Shown: in pieces, positions 51,590 to 61,207 of the stretch
Layout: every line of letters begins with the position of its first letter
Numbering within the stretch: the stretch's first letter is position 1
Origin: Thermohalobaculum sp039027855
GTDB taxonomy: Bacteria; Pseudomonadota; Alphaproteobacteria; Rhodobacterales; Rhodobacteraceae
Length of the DNA: 64,000 bases
NCBI GenBank assembly: GCA_039027855.1
Contig: JBCCJI010000018.1
Span: forward strand, 1-64,000
Direction of reading: 5' to 3'
Program-made: the position numbers and the translations under genes
Notes under the pieces: model-generated
Told to the model about the DNA's origin: nothing
The model's input: the letters and a program-made list of their open reading frames with translations, nothing else
The model's database searches: none

Positions 51590-54514
51590 TCAGCCCACCA
51601 TCCCGTGGCAGTGCTTGAACTTCTTGCCCGAGCCGCAGGGGCACGGTGCATTGCGCCCGATCTTACCGAAGGGGTTGTCGTTGTCCGGGGTGCCGGGCGG
51701 CGGTTCGGGCAGCGCGTCGGGCGCCTTGTTCACCGGCATCGCCCGCTCGGCATCCGTACTCGGCGGGGCCAGCCCAGCGCCACCGCCGGTCGACAGGCCC
51801 GCCGCCTGAGCCCGCAGCCGCGCCTCCGCCTCGGCGATCGCGCGCTCACGCTCGGCCTGTTCTTCGGCGGTCATCAGGCGGAGCGAGCTGAGCTGGCGGG
51901 TTACGTCGCGGCGAAGGCGCGTGAGCAGGCTTTCGAACAGCTGAAACGCCTCGGATTTATACTCGTTGAGCGGATCGCGCTGAGCGTAGCCGCGCAGACC
52001 GATGACGGAGCGAAGCTGGTCGAGCTGCACCAGATGTTCGCGCCAGTGATGGTCGAGGATCTGCAGCAGGACCTGCTTTTCCACCTGGCGCATATTCTCG
52101 ACGCCGACCGCGGTCTCCTTCTCGGCATACATTGCGTCCGAGGTATCTGTCAGGCGCTCCAGCAGCACCTCGTCATCGACACCCTCTTCCTCGGCCCAGG
52201 CTTTCACCGGGATCTCGACGCGCATCACGTCGACGATCTCGTCCTCCAGCGCCTGGGTGTCCCACTCGCCGGCATAGGCGCGTTTCGGGACATGCTTGGT
52301 GATCGCGTCCTCGATCACGCTGTGGCGCATGTCGGTGACCGTCTCGCTCAGATCCTCGGTCTCCATGATATCGCGGCGCTGCTCGAAGATCGTCTTGCGC
52401 TGTTCGTTCATCACGTCGTCGAACTTGAGCAGGTTCTTGCGGATGTCGAAGTTGCGCGCCTCGACCTTGCCCTGGGCATTTGCGATCGACTTGTTGACCC
52501 AGGTGTGGACGATGGCCTCACCCTGCTCAAGGCCCAGCTTTTGCAACATGCTGTCGAGCCGCTCGGACCCGAAGATGCGCATCAGGTCGTCCTGCAGCGA
52601 CAGGTAGAAGGTCGAGCGGCCGGGATCGCCCTGCCGGCCGGAACGGCCGCGGAGCTGGTTATCGATGCGCCGGCTCTCATGCCGTTCGGTGCCGAGCACC
52701 CAAAGACCGCCGGCCTCCAGCGCCCGGGCCTTGTCGGCCTCCACCTGCGCGGCGACCTCGGCCACGATGGTTTCATGACGGCTGGTGTCGGGTTCATGCG
52801 CGACCGCTTCCGCTGCTAGCAGTTCGACGCTGCCACCCAGTTTGATGTCGGTCCCGCGACCCGCCATGTTGGTCGCGATGGTGATCGCGCCCGGCCGGCC
52901 GGCCTGGGCGACGATCTGCGCCTCCTGCTCGTGATAGCGGGCGTTCAGCACGCTATGCGGGACCCCACCCTTCTGGCCAAGCTCATGCAGGAACGGGACC
53001 AGGGCCTTCAGGTAGTCGATGCGCTCGGCATACGCCTCACGCTGCTTCGGCTTCAACTCGGCGATTTCGGCGAGTTCCTGCTCGTGGCGCTTCGCGATGC
53101 TTTTCAGCGTCTTGGGCGACTTGAGAAGCGCCGAGAGCGCTTCGGACTTCTCGATCGACACCGTGCCGACCAGGACGGGCTGGCCCCGGCGCACGGCATC
53201 GGCAATGGCCTCGACGATGGCGTCGTTCTTCTCCTCGGCCGTGCGATACACCTGATCGTGATCGTCGATGCGGGCGACCGGCAGGTTGGTCGGCACCTCG
53301 ACGCATTCAAGGCCGTAGATCGAGGCGAATTCCTCAGCTTCGGTCAGGGCCGTACCGGTCATCCCGGCGAGCTTGTCGTAGAGGCGGAAGTAATTCTGGA
53401 AGGTGACCGAGGCCATGGTCTGGTTCTCGGGCTGGATCTGTACCTTCTCCTTGGCCTCGACCGCCTGATGCTGACCATCGCCCCAGCGCCGGCCCTCCAT
53501 CATGCGGCCGGTGAACTCGTCGATGATGATCACCTTGCCCTGCTTCACGATGTAGTCGCGGTCGCGCTGGAAGATCTTATGCGCAGCAAGGGACTTATTC
53601 ATGTGGTGCAGGAGGCTGATCGAGGCCGGATCGTACAGCGATCCATCGGCCGGCAGATGACCCGCGGCGCGCAGGATCTCCTCGGCCTTCTCGTTGCCTT
53701 CGTCGGTCAGCACGCAGGTGCGCGCCTTCTCGTCAAGCTCGTAATGCTCTTCCGACAGCTGCGGCACCACGGCATCAGCGGCGAAATAGAGCTCGCTCTT
53801 GTCCTCGACCGGGCCCGAGATGATCAGCGGCGTGCGCGCCTCGTCGATCAGGATGCTGTCGACCTCGTCCACGATGGCAAAGGCATGATCCCGTTGGGTC
53901 ATGTCCTCCAGCCGGAACTTCATGTTGTCGCGCAGATAGTCGAAGCCGAGCTCGTTATTGGTCGCGTAGGTGATGTCGCAGGCATAGGCCTCGCGCCGGG
54001 CGATGTCGTCGATGCCGGGCACGATCACGCCGGTGGTGAGACCCAGAAAGCCGTAGACACGGCCCATCCACTCGGCATCGCGGCGGGCGAGATAGTCGTT
54101 CACGGTCACGACATGGACGCCGCGCCCCGTCAGCGCGTTCAGGTAGGCAGGCATGGTGGCGACCAGCGTCTTGCCCTCGCCCGTCTTCATTTCGCTGATC
54201 TGGCCGCGGTGCAGGACGATGCCGCCCATCAATTGTACGTCAAATGGGCGCAGCCCGAGCGCGCGCTTCGCGGCCTCCCGCGCGGTCGCAAACGCTTCGG
54301 GCAAAAGATCGTCCAGCGTCTCGCCCGCGGCGTGACGTGCCTTGAGCTTGTCGGTCTGGCCGCGGATATCGTCATCCGACAGCGCCGAAATCTCCGGCTC
54401 CAGCGCGTTGATCTGGGCGATCATGCTCTGCATCGCCTTGACCTTGCGGTCATTTGTGCTGCCGAAGATCCGGCGCGCGATGCCGCCGAGACCGAAGGCC
54501 GACTTTCCTGCCAT
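51590..54514 (-). CDS. secA: Preprotein translocase ATPase SecA
   Basis: 974 aa. Walker A in EMKTGEGKTLVA at about residues 108-119, DEVDSILIDEARTPL (Walker B/DEAD-like), helicase motifs MAGRGTDIKLGG and RRIDNQLRGRSGRQGDPG, and the C-terminal zinc/SecB site CPCGSGKKFKHCHG. It drives protein export through SecYEG. The start at 54514 has GGGGAG upstream; the open frame beyond it is not coding. Divergent from the foldase gene, with which it shares a ~330-bp promoter region. Confidence 0.97.
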   Translation of the reverse strand: MAGKSAFGLGGIARRIFGSTNDRKVKAMQSMIAQINALEPEISALSDDDIRGQTDKLKARHAAGETLDDLLPEAFATAREAAKRALGLRPFDVQLMGGIVLHRGQISEMKTGEGKTLVATMPAYLNALTGRGVHVVTVNDYLARRDAEWMGRVYGFLGLTTGVIVPGIDDIARREAYACDITYATNNELGFDYLRDNMKFRLEDMTQRDHAFAIVDEVDSILIDEARTPLIISGPVEDKSELYFAADAVVPQLSEEHYELDEKARTCVLTDEGNEKAEEILRAAGHLPADGSLYDPASISLLHHMNKSLAAHKIFQRDRDYIVKQGKVIIIDEFTGRMMEGRRWGDGQHQAVEAKEKVQIQPENQTMASVTFQNYFRLYDKLAGMTGTALTEAEEFASIYGLECVEVPTNLPVARIDDHDQVYRTAEEKNDAIVEAIADAVRRGQPVLVGTVSIEKSEALSALLKSPKTLKSIAKRHEQELAEIAELKPKQREAYAERIDYLKALVPFLHELGQKGGVPHSVLNARYHEQEAQIVAQAGRPGAITIATNMAGRGTDIKLGGSVELLAAEAVAHEPDTSRHETIVAEVAAQVEADKARALEAGGLWVLGTERHESRRIDNQLRGRSGRQGDPGRSTFYLSLQDDLMRIFGSERLDSMLQKLGLEQGEAIVHTWVNKSIANAQGKVEARNFDIRKNLLKFDDVMNEQRKTIFEQRRDIMETEDLSETVTDMRHSVIEDAITKHVPKRAYAGEWDTQALEDEIVDVMRVEIPVKAWAEEEGVDDEVLLERLTDTSDAMYAEKETAVGVENMRQVEKQVLLQILDHHWREHLVQLDQLRSVIGLRGYAQRDPLNEYKSEAFQLFESLLTRLRRDVTRQLSSLRLMTAEEQAERERAIAEAEARLRAQAAGLSTGGGAGLAPPSTDAERAMPVNKAPDALPEPPPGTPDNDNPFGKIGRNAPCPCGSGKKFKHCHGMVG

Positions 54515-54845
54515 GCGCTGTCGCTCCCCGGGCCCGCCCGCCTGTCGCCTGGCGCGCCCATCGTCATGCTGGCCCCGAGCGGGCATCGGGCCCGCCCCCG
54601 TGGCGCCCCCGGAATGCGCCCCCAGCCCGTGGCTGACGGCTACCACGGCGCTTGCCCCGTTGCACCCCGAGCCGCTACAGACGCGCTCGGTCTGCGGGGC
54701 GACGACAGGGGCACACCGCGGGCTCGTATCCGGGCGTCCCTGCATCTATTTGCGACCCCAACAGCTGTCAACGCGACGGCTTTGGGCCGGTGCCCGGTTG
54801 AGAAGAGACGACGACCGAATGACAGGCAGACGCGAGGAGTTCGCC
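54515..54845. other. 331-bp divergent intergenic region between secA and the foldase gene
   Basis: It should contain both promoters. It is GC-rich with several short inverted repeats and no clear ORF. No regulatory RNA (secM/secA-type element) could be recognised by eye. Confidence 0.5.
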
Positions 54846-55829
54846 GTGACCGACGCCACCATCCGCGAGAGGGCCGTGCTGGCCGGTATCGCCGCGCCGC
54901 TGGCCTTCGTGCTGGCGCTCAGCATCGCGCTGCCCGCGCTTGCCCAGGACACGACCGAGGACAGCGCCACCGAGGCACCGGCAGCTGAAGCAGATGCCAC
55001 CGAAGAGGCGGCACCCGAGCCGATCCCGCTCGAGGAAGTCACGCTCGATCTCCCCGTTGCCACCATCGACGGCGAGGATCTGAGCTTTGGCGAGGTGCTG
55101 ATGCTGCGCCAGGGTCTGCCCGACCAGTATCAGCAGCTGCCCGACGAGATCCTGACCCGCGGCCTGATCGAGCAGCTGATCGACCAGAAACTGCTGGCCA
55201 AGAAGGCTGAGGAAGCCGGTATCGACCAGGCCGCGTCGGTCGATTATGCGCTCCGCAACAACCGCCGCTCGGTGCTCGCCGAGGCTTACCTGCGCGCCGA
55301 GGTCGAGGCGCGCGTGACCGAGGCGGCGGTGCGCGCGATCTATGACGAAGAGATCGCTGCGGCGGAGCCCGTCACGGAAGTGCAGGCCAGCCACATCCTG
55401 GTGGAGACCGAGGAGGCCGCGCAGGCCCTGATCGACGAGCTGGAGGGCGGCGCCGAATTCGCAGCGCTCGCGGCCGAGCATGGCACCGACGGCACGGCTC
55501 AGCGGGGCGGCGATCTCGGGTTCTTTGCCCGCGAGGAAATGGTGCCCCCCTTTGCCGAGGCCGCCTTCGCGCTGGAGACCGGGGCGCTGGGTGGCCCCGT
55601 CGAGACACAGTTTGGCTGGCACGTGATTCTGAAGACGGGCGAGCGTGATCGCGCCAAGCCGACCTTCGAGGAGCTTGCCCCGCAGATCGTCCGCCAGCTG
55701 CAGCAGGAGACGCAGCGCGAAGTGATCACCGAACTGCGCGAGGCGGCGGAGGTCGTCATGAGCGAACCGGGTGTCGCGCCGGGTGCTATCCGCAACGACG
55801 CGCTCTTCGATGACGCAGGCGGCCAATAA
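54846..55829 (+). CDS. Exported parvulin-type peptidyl-prolyl isomerase / foldase
   Basis: 327 aa from GTG at 54846, chosen for AGGAG seven bases upstream; ATG at 54819 is the alternative. The signal region is FVLALSIALPALAQ with cleavage after ALA. Then an acidic Ala/Glu-rich linker, an N-terminal chaperone-like helical part (LIEQLIDQKLLAKKAEE), and the parvulin domain (VQASHILVETEEAAQALIDE, RGGDLGFFAREEMVPPFAEA, TQFGWHVILKTGERDR). It helps fold exported proteins in the periplasm, which fits its position next to secA. Confidence 0.92.
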   Translation: MTDATIRERAVLAGIAAPLAFVLALSIALPALAQDTTEDSATEAPAAEADATEEAAPEPIPLEEVTLDLPVATIDGEDLSFGEVLMLRQGLPDQYQQLPDEILTRGLIEQLIDQKLLAKKAEEAGIDQAASVDYALRNNRRSVLAEAYLRAEVEARVTEAAVRAIYDEEIAAAEPVTEVQASHILVETEEAAQALIDELEGGAEFAALAAEHGTDGTAQRGGDLGFFAREEMVPPFAEAAFALETGALGGPVETQFGWHVILKTGERDRAKPTFEELAPQIVRQLQQETQREVITELREAAEVVMSEPGVAPGAIRNDALFDDAGGQ

Positions 55830-55967
55830 GGCTTGACCCCTCCGTGATGCGGCGGCATCGCGAATGACACGAAAACATGACCGCGCCAGGTGGTTGTTCG
55901 GCGCGGTCCTCTGCCGGTCAGCATGATCGGTGGAGGTGTCAGTGTCACCGAGCGGGGCAGCGCGGCC

Positions 55968-57332
55968 ATGAGTGACGATCAAGAGACCCCGGCACAGCGT
56001 CTCGCCGTCCTGCGCTCGGCGCGCGAGGCATTGGATTCCGAGATCGCGGCCCTTGAAAAGGCTCTCGGGCCGCGGGTGTCGCCGTTGAAGCCCGGTGCTT
56101 TTCCCGTTCTGCCCCGTGTTGCGGGGGTCAGTGTCGCCACGGCGGCGACGGGCACGCGGTATCGCGGTCGCGACGATGTCCTGATGGTGCGTCTGCCGGA
56201 GGGAACATCGATCGCCGGTACCTTTACCCGCTCGGCCACCCGCGCCGCGCCCGTTCTCTGGTGTCAGGAACGCCTCGCCGATCGCCACCGGACGGGGGAA
56301 CGCGGGCCGGTCGGCATCATGGTCAATGCCGGCAATGCCAACGCGTTCACCGGGACCAACGGGATGGAGGCAACGCGCCGCATCGCTGAGGGGGCAGGCG
56401 CGGCGATGGGCATGCCCGCGGGCTCGGTCTTCATCGCCTCGACGGGCGTCATCGGCGAGCCGCTGGATGATGGCCGGATCCGAGATCACGTCGCCTCGAT
56501 GACCGCCGCGCTGGCGACGCCTGCCGATGGGGAGACCAAGCTGTGGTGCGCGGCGGCATCGGCGATCATGACGACTGACACGTTTCCCAAGGGTGCTGGC
56601 TGCACCGTGATCCTCGATGATCAGCCGGTGACGATCGCCGGCATCGCCAAGGGATCGGGCATGATTGCGCCGGACATGGCCACCATGCTCGCCTTCATCA
56701 TGACCGACGCCGCGGTGGATGAGGCGCTGCTCCAGCAGATCACATCCGACGTGGTTGAGCGGAGTTTCAACGCCATCACGGTCGACGGCGATACATCGAC
56801 CTCGGACACGGTGCTGTTGGCAGCGACCGGTCAGGCGCCCGCTGCGGCGATCACCGCGCCCGCAGATCCGCGCTACGCCACATTGGTCGAGGCGGTGGAG
56901 AGAGTGTTCCGCGATCTTGCCCTGCAGATCGTCCGCGACGGCGAGGGCGCGACCAAGCTGGTGCGGATCACCGTCACGGGCGCCGAAAGCGATGCGGCGG
57001 CCAAGACCGTCGGGCTCGCCATCGGCAACTCACCGCTCGTCAAGACGGCCATCGCTGGCGAGGACCCCAACTGGGGGCGCATCGTGATGGCCGTCGGAAA
57101 ATCGGGCGAGCGGGCGGACCGCGACCGCTTGTCGATCAGCTTCGGCGACCTGATCGTGGCCGAGCAGGGCTGGCGCTCACCGCGCTATGACGAAGCGAAA
57201 GCCGCGGCCTATATGCAGCGCGAGGAACTGGCCATCGGGGTCGACCTCGGCATCGGAAGCGGCGTTGCCAGTGTCTGGACCTGTGATTTGACGCATGGCT
57301 ACGTCGCCATCAACGCGGATTACCGCTCGTGA
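55968..57332 (+). CDS. argJ: Bifunctional ornithine / glutamate N-acetyltransferase
   Basis: 454 aa. ArgJ motifs: MVNAGNANAFTG, ASTGVIGEPL, TTDTFPKGAGCTV, IAGIAKGSGMIAPDMATMLA with self-cleavage before Thr239 to give alpha and beta chains, and AGEDPNWGRIVMAVG. It transfers acetyl from acetylornithine to glutamate (arginine synthesis). It has an N-terminal extension of about 37 residues (charged helix) before VSPLKPGAFP, where the family usually begins. Overlaps mutT by GTGA; same operon as the foldase gene. Confidence 0.96.
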   Translation: MSDDQETPAQRLAVLRSAREALDSEIAALEKALGPRVSPLKPGAFPVLPRVAGVSVATAATGTRYRGRDDVLMVRLPEGTSIAGTFTRSATRAAPVLWCQERLADRHRTGERGPVGIMVNAGNANAFTGTNGMEATRRIAEGAGAAMGMPAGSVFIASTGVIGEPLDDGRIRDHVASMTAALATPADGETKLWCAAASAIMTTDTFPKGAGCTVILDDQPVTIAGIAKGSGMIAPDMATMLAFIMTDAAVDEALLQQITSDVVERSFNAITVDGDTSTSDTVLLAATGQAPAAAITAPADPRYATLVEAVERVFRDLALQIVRDGEGATKLVRITVTGAESDAAAKTVGLAIGNSPLVKTAIAGEDPNWGRIVMAVGKSGERADRDRLSISFGDLIVAEQGWRSPRYDEAKAAAYMQREELAIGVDLGIGSGVASVWTCDLTHGYVAINADYRS

Positions 57333-57727
57333 AGCTGGTGCTCGTCGCAGCCGTTGCGCTGGTCGATCCAGACAACCGCGTCCTGCTGGCCGAACGTCCT
57401 GCCGGGAAGTCCATGGCGGGCCTTTGGGAGTTTCCCGGCGGCAAAGTGGAATCGGATGAGAGCCCCGAATCCTGTCTGCTTCGCGAACTTGACGAGGAAC
57501 TTGGCGTATCGACGTGGGACAGTTGCCTTGCACCATTAACTTTCGCGAGCCACCGCTATGACGAGTTTCATCTTTTGATGCCGCTGTATATCTGCCGAAA
57601 ATGGCAGGGTCAGCCAAGACCGCGCGAAGGTCAGCGTTTATCCTGGGCCAAAAAATCCCAGCTTCGCGACTATCCAATGCCACCAGCGGACGTACCAATT
57701 ATCGCCATTCTTCAAGACTGGCTCTGA
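57329..57727 (+). CDS. mutT: MutT-type Nudix hydrolase
   Basis: 132 aa. Nudix box GKVESDESPESCLLRELDEE with conserved Gly, Glu and the REL-x-EE group. It also has the MutT lead VAAVALVDPDNRVLLAERP and LWEFPGGK. MutT removes 8-oxo-dGTP from the nucleotide pool. It starts with GTG overlapping the argJ stop by four bases (GTGA), so translation is coupled. The gene's AT-rich tail differs a little from argJ. Confidence 0.92.
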   Translation: MKLVLVAAVALVDPDNRVLLAERPAGKSMAGLWEFPGGKVESDESPESCLLRELDEELGVSTWDSCLAPLTFASHRYDEFHLLMPLYICRKWQGQPRPREGQRLSWAKKSQLRDYPMPPADVPIIAILQDWL

Positions 57728-57800
57728 CACGATTTGGCACGACTCTCGCCGGAATTCCATTGTTCAAATGATTGGTGGCAGATGTTGCCATGTTGGAGAG

Positions 57801-59048
57801 ATGTCGAAAGCGTTTCGGATGCGTCCGCATGAGTTCCTTTCCGGGGTGGCGTCCTCGGTCCTGAAAGACGCCACCGGCGTGTTGCCGGACCTGCACTGGC
57901 ACCCGGATATGGGGCTGCCGGATACGCTCGACGTCAATGAAAAGACCCTGCGTCGTCTGTGTATGGCCATGGGCCGCTGGGCCGTGCAGATCGGCGGGGG
58001 CGGTCTCGCCGCGATCGGGATCTGGCGCGGCTGGACAGCGCTTGGCGACAGGGCCGACAGCATTGTGATCGAAGCGGGGCGCCGTCGACGGGGTGTTGAA
58101 CCCGCCCCGAACGTGGTCGACGACAGCTTTGTCGAGGCGATCCGCAGCGCAGCGCTGGCGGCGGGTGGTGCCTCTCCGGTGCCTGTGGTGGCAAACCAGA
58201 CCGAACGCATCGCCGTCGCCATTCCCAACGTCCTTGAGCCGGATGTGGGGATCGCGCGTCCCTGGGGGCAGGCGTTCGACCGCCATCGCATCCTGTTCCT
58301 CCGCGCGCCCATCCTGACGCCGGCACGGCTGGAGCGATCGCTCTCCCTCTCTGCCCTCATCGCGCGGTTCGAACCGGAACGCGAGGCGGCGCTCCGTCTG
58401 GTGCAGTCGAGTTACGAGAGCGGCGAGCCGTATGATTTCGTCGGCCTCAGCTACAACTTGTTTGATGACGAGTTGCTGGGCCTGGTCGAGCGTTTGCGGA
58501 ACACCCCGGGCGGTGAGCAGCTGCGTATCGTCGTGACAGGTACGCCGGTAGGGCTGCGCACCATGCCGGGCGTGGATGCCATGGTCAGCGCCGACGGCAA
58601 GGCAGAGCGGTTGTTCGATGCGATCTTCGATCTGATCCGGCGGCCGCAGGGAGCCGAGCCCGGTTCGATCGAGGAAGTCCCCTCGTTGATCGGGCGCCAC
58701 ATCATGGTGGTCGAGGACGTGGCGATGAACCGCGCGCTGCTCGAGGCAATGCTTGCCCCCACCGGGGCGACACTCTCGCTGGTCGCCGACGGGCGCGCCG
58801 CGATTGCGCAAAGTCAGCAGAGGCCGGCGGATGTGGTGCTGATGGACATTCAGCTCCCCGGGATGGACGGGTTGGAAGTGACGCGGCGGCTCCGCACGAT
58901 CTCACCCGACAGCAGGGTGGTCGCGCTGACCGCGCATGCTCGGCTGTCCGACAGGGCGCGCTATCTGGCCGCGGGGATGGACGACTACCTGGCCAAGCCG
59001 ATCCGCGTCGATGACCTCTACGCCACACTCCGGCGCGCGGTGAGCTAG
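57801..59048 (+). CDS. Receiver protein with degenerate sensor-like N-terminus
   Basis: 415 aa. The C-terminal ~125 residues are a complete receiver (IMVVEDVAMNRALLEAML, phospho-Asp in VVLMDIQLPGMDGLE, VVALTAHA, LAKPIRVDDL). In front is a region like a second, degenerate receiver (YDFVGLSYNLFDDELL ... VVTGTPVGLRTMPGVDAMVSA). The first ~110 residues (LDVNEKTLRRLCMAMGRWAV) resemble a worn-out histidine-kinase ATPase with no H-box or glycine-rich lid. It could be a phosphorelay target or a pseudokinase scaffold. Start 57801 is one of three in-frame options. Confidence 0.75.
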   Translation: MSKAFRMRPHEFLSGVASSVLKDATGVLPDLHWHPDMGLPDTLDVNEKTLRRLCMAMGRWAVQIGGGGLAAIGIWRGWTALGDRADSIVIEAGRRRRGVEPAPNVVDDSFVEAIRSAALAAGGASPVPVVANQTERIAVAIPNVLEPDVGIARPWGQAFDRHRILFLRAPILTPARLERSLSLSALIARFEPEREAALRLVQSSYESGEPYDFVGLSYNLFDDELLGLVERLRNTPGGEQLRIVVTGTPVGLRTMPGVDAMVSADGKAERLFDAIFDLIRRPQGAEPGSIEEVPSLIGRHIMVVEDVAMNRALLEAMLAPTGATLSLVADGRAAIAQSQQRPADVVLMDIQLPGMDGLEVTRRLRTISPDSRVVALTAHARLSDRARYLAAGMDDYLAKPIRVDDLYATLRRAVS

Positions 59049-59072
59049 CCCACCACCGGTCGCGAACCGGTT

Positions 59073-60188
59073 CTACGGCGTCTCGCCTTTGGCCCTCTCG
59101 CGGGCCTCGCGCACGGCCTGCAAAGCCTGACTGATGCGCTGGTTGACGGTGCTCCCCGGTGCGGACAGCAGGTTCTCGGCGATCCTAGCGGTCACAACCT
59201 CGCCAACCGTCCGCGTCAACGCCGCATCGGCAATCGCCGGGTCCTCCTTGCTGATGCGCAGGAGCAGCCAGGTCGCTCCCGCATAATAGGGTTCGCTGAC
59301 GCTCTCATCGGGCCCGCAGCTGCCGACGGCGATCACGCCCCGGTCGGGGCAGATGTGCAGATCGTCGAAATGGTTCTGGTCGGAACGGCGTTCCCGGCGG
59401 ATGAATGCCAGGTACCCTTCACGCAGCAGGTTGCGCCGGAGGTTCGAGGCCTGGTTCGGCGCATCAAAGCCCATGTCGAACCCGAACTCGACATCATCGT
59501 CGTTCGACCGCAGGAGCGCCTCGCCGATCGACGACAGCACGCCAATCGTCGGACCGTAGACCGGAGAGGCATAGGTCGTGCCGGCATCGGCCAGCGCGTT
59601 GAGAATGGCGACCTGTTCCTCAACCTCGGCCTGGTCCAGTTCCAAGATCGAGAGCCTCAGGCGAGCGCTGGCGAGGTGGTAAGGGGCCGGCCCGTAGAGC
59701 GGCAGGTTGAGGAAGTTGAGAAGCTGCCCAGTCTCCCGGACGTCCTCGTTGTAGTAGACCACGCGCTCTCCGGGCACATCGCTCGTTGCGCCGTCGACAC
59801 CGTTGAACTGAAAGCCTGCCAGGATCGCAATCTCTCCGCGCGTGGCCGAGCCGCGAAAACGGCTGCCCTGACCGTCCTCAACGCAGATGTCCGACTGCCG
59901 CTGGTTGTTTGTCGTCGCAAATCCAAAGGGCTCGTTCAGGATGCCGCCGGCTTCGCGGAAGTTGCAGATATAGGCCGATACCAGCGTGATCTGGACGTCA
60001 TCGCCCACCCGGAGCACGTCGTTCGAGCTGGCGTCGGGCAAAAACAGCGCACCGGATAGCGGGCTGCCCTCGGATGTAGTGGTGGCCGGTGCCGTGGCCC
60101 GGCCGCCCCTCACCTGACCTTCATTGAGCTCGTAGCCGCTGCAGGCCGTGAGGGCGAGCAATGAGATAACTGGGAGCAGATGCTTCAT
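59073..60188 (-). CDS. Lipoprotein of unknown function
   Basis: 371 aa. Lipobox in LLALTACSG gives the lipidated Cys. The mature protein has a beta-rich central part (LRVGDDVQITLVSAYICNF, ATRGEIAILAGFQFNGVDG) and a C-terminal helix (ISQALQAVREARERAK). Cys residues recur in pairs. The start at 60188 has GAGGT upstream; MREVIM at 60203 is unlikely. It converges on the receiver gene. No family is recognised. Confidence 0.8.
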   Translation of the reverse strand: MKHLLPVISLLALTACSGYELNEGQVRGGRATAPATTTSEGSPLSGALFLPDASSNDVLRVGDDVQITLVSAYICNFREAGGILNEPFGFATTNNQRQSDICVEDGQGSRFRGSATRGEIAILAGFQFNGVDGATSDVPGERVVYYNEDVRETGQLLNFLNLPLYGPAPYHLASARLRLSILELDQAEVEEQVAILNALADAGTTYASPVYGPTIGVLSSIGEALLRSNDDDVEFGFDMGFDAPNQASNLRRNLLREGYLAFIRRERRSDQNHFDDLHICPDRGVIAVGSCGPDESVSEPYYAGATWLLLRISKEDPAIADAALTRTVGEVVTARIAENLLSAPGSTVNQRISQALQAVREARERAKGETP

Positions 60189-60383
60189 AATGACCTCACG
60201 CAAAAAATGACTACTTAACTGTGTAAATTAACGGCCTTGGCCACAACGCTGCGAAAGCATCGCCCCTGCGTGCGCTTCTCAGTTGCTCAGCCAGGACCGT
60301 CACTGCTCGCCAGCCCGGCTTTCGCCCTCGAGGCTAAGCCCTGCGACTACGCCAGAGAAGCCGCGCGACGGTGCAGCGCGGGG

Positions 60384-61187
60384 TCAGCCAGGATTGGCCA
60401 GGCGCTCGGCCATGGCGGCGCGGCAGTCGGCGCCGAATGCTTCCCAAAGCGGGCGGTGCAGCGGGTCGGTCTCGGGCTCATACTCCGCATGCCACTGCAC
60501 GCCGAGCGCAAAGCGCCGCGCGCCCTTTATCGACACCGCCTCGATCGTCCCATCCTCCGCCCGCCCTTCGACCCGGATCGCGGGCGCCATGCCCCAAAGG
60601 GCCTGGCCGTGCAGCGAATTGGTGATGATCGGTCCTGTGCCGAGGATGCGGGCAAGACAGCCCTCGGGATCGAGCGTCACGGGATGGCGTGGGCGAAAGA
60701 TGATCTCAGGATCCTTCTCGCCGGGGGGCATGCGGTGGTTCATGCGGCCGGGCTCGTCTCGGATCTCGGGATGCAGCGTACCGCCGAGGGCGACGTTCAT
60801 CTCTTGGATGCCGCGGCAGATGCCGAAGATCGGTTTGCCGGCCGCGAGCATCGTGCGGATCAGCGGCAACATCATTCTGTCGCGACCGAGGTCGAAAGGC
60901 CCATGGCGCCCGTCATCCTCACCGCCCCAGATCTCCGGGTGCACATTGGCCCGGCCGCCGGTCAGCACCAGACCGTCGAGCATGCTGGCCCAGGACGCGG
61001 CCGTGCTGCCCGCGGGCGTCGCGGGCACGATCACCGGCAGGCCGCCGGTCGGGGCCACCACGGCGTGCACGATCCGGTCCTGCCCGACATGGGCATCGTA
61101 GAGGTCGTCGATACGCACCAGATTGGCGCTGATGCCAATGAGCGGGCGCTGCCCTCCCGCGTCGAGCGGGTGGCTTCCAACCCTCAC
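60384..61187 (-). CDS. Class I glutamine-amidotransferase-like hydrolase (PuuD / peptidase C26)
   Basis: 267 aa. Catalytic Cys in IFGICRGIQEMNVALGG, the Arg/His region NSLHGQALW and the His-Glu pair in GVQWHAEYEP. These match gamma-glutamyl-GABA hydrolase (PuuD) and related peptidase C26 enzymes, which cut gamma-glutamyl bonds in polyamine breakdown. No other puu genes are nearby. Starts at GTG. Followed upstream on the same strand by the ferredoxin gene with a 20-bp gap. Confidence 0.88.
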   Translation of the reverse strand: MRVGSHPLDAGGQRPLIGISANLVRIDDLYDAHVGQDRIVHAVVAPTGGLPVIVPATPAGSTAASWASMLDGLVLTGGRANVHPEIWGGEDDGRHGPFDLGRDRMMLPLIRTMLAAGKPIFGICRGIQEMNVALGGTLHPEIRDEPGRMNHRMPPGEKDPEIIFRPRHPVTLDPEGCLARILGTGPIITNSLHGQALWGMAPAIRVEGRAEDGTIEAVSIKGARRFALGVQWHAEYEPETDPLHRPLWEAFGADCRAAMAERLANPG

Positions 61188-61207
61188 ATCGCTGCCTGCA
61201 TCGGCGC

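Noticed and set aside
52931..54988. A 685-codon plus-strand frame opposite secA
   Set aside because: It is antisense to a fully motif-supported SecA and has no domain of its own.
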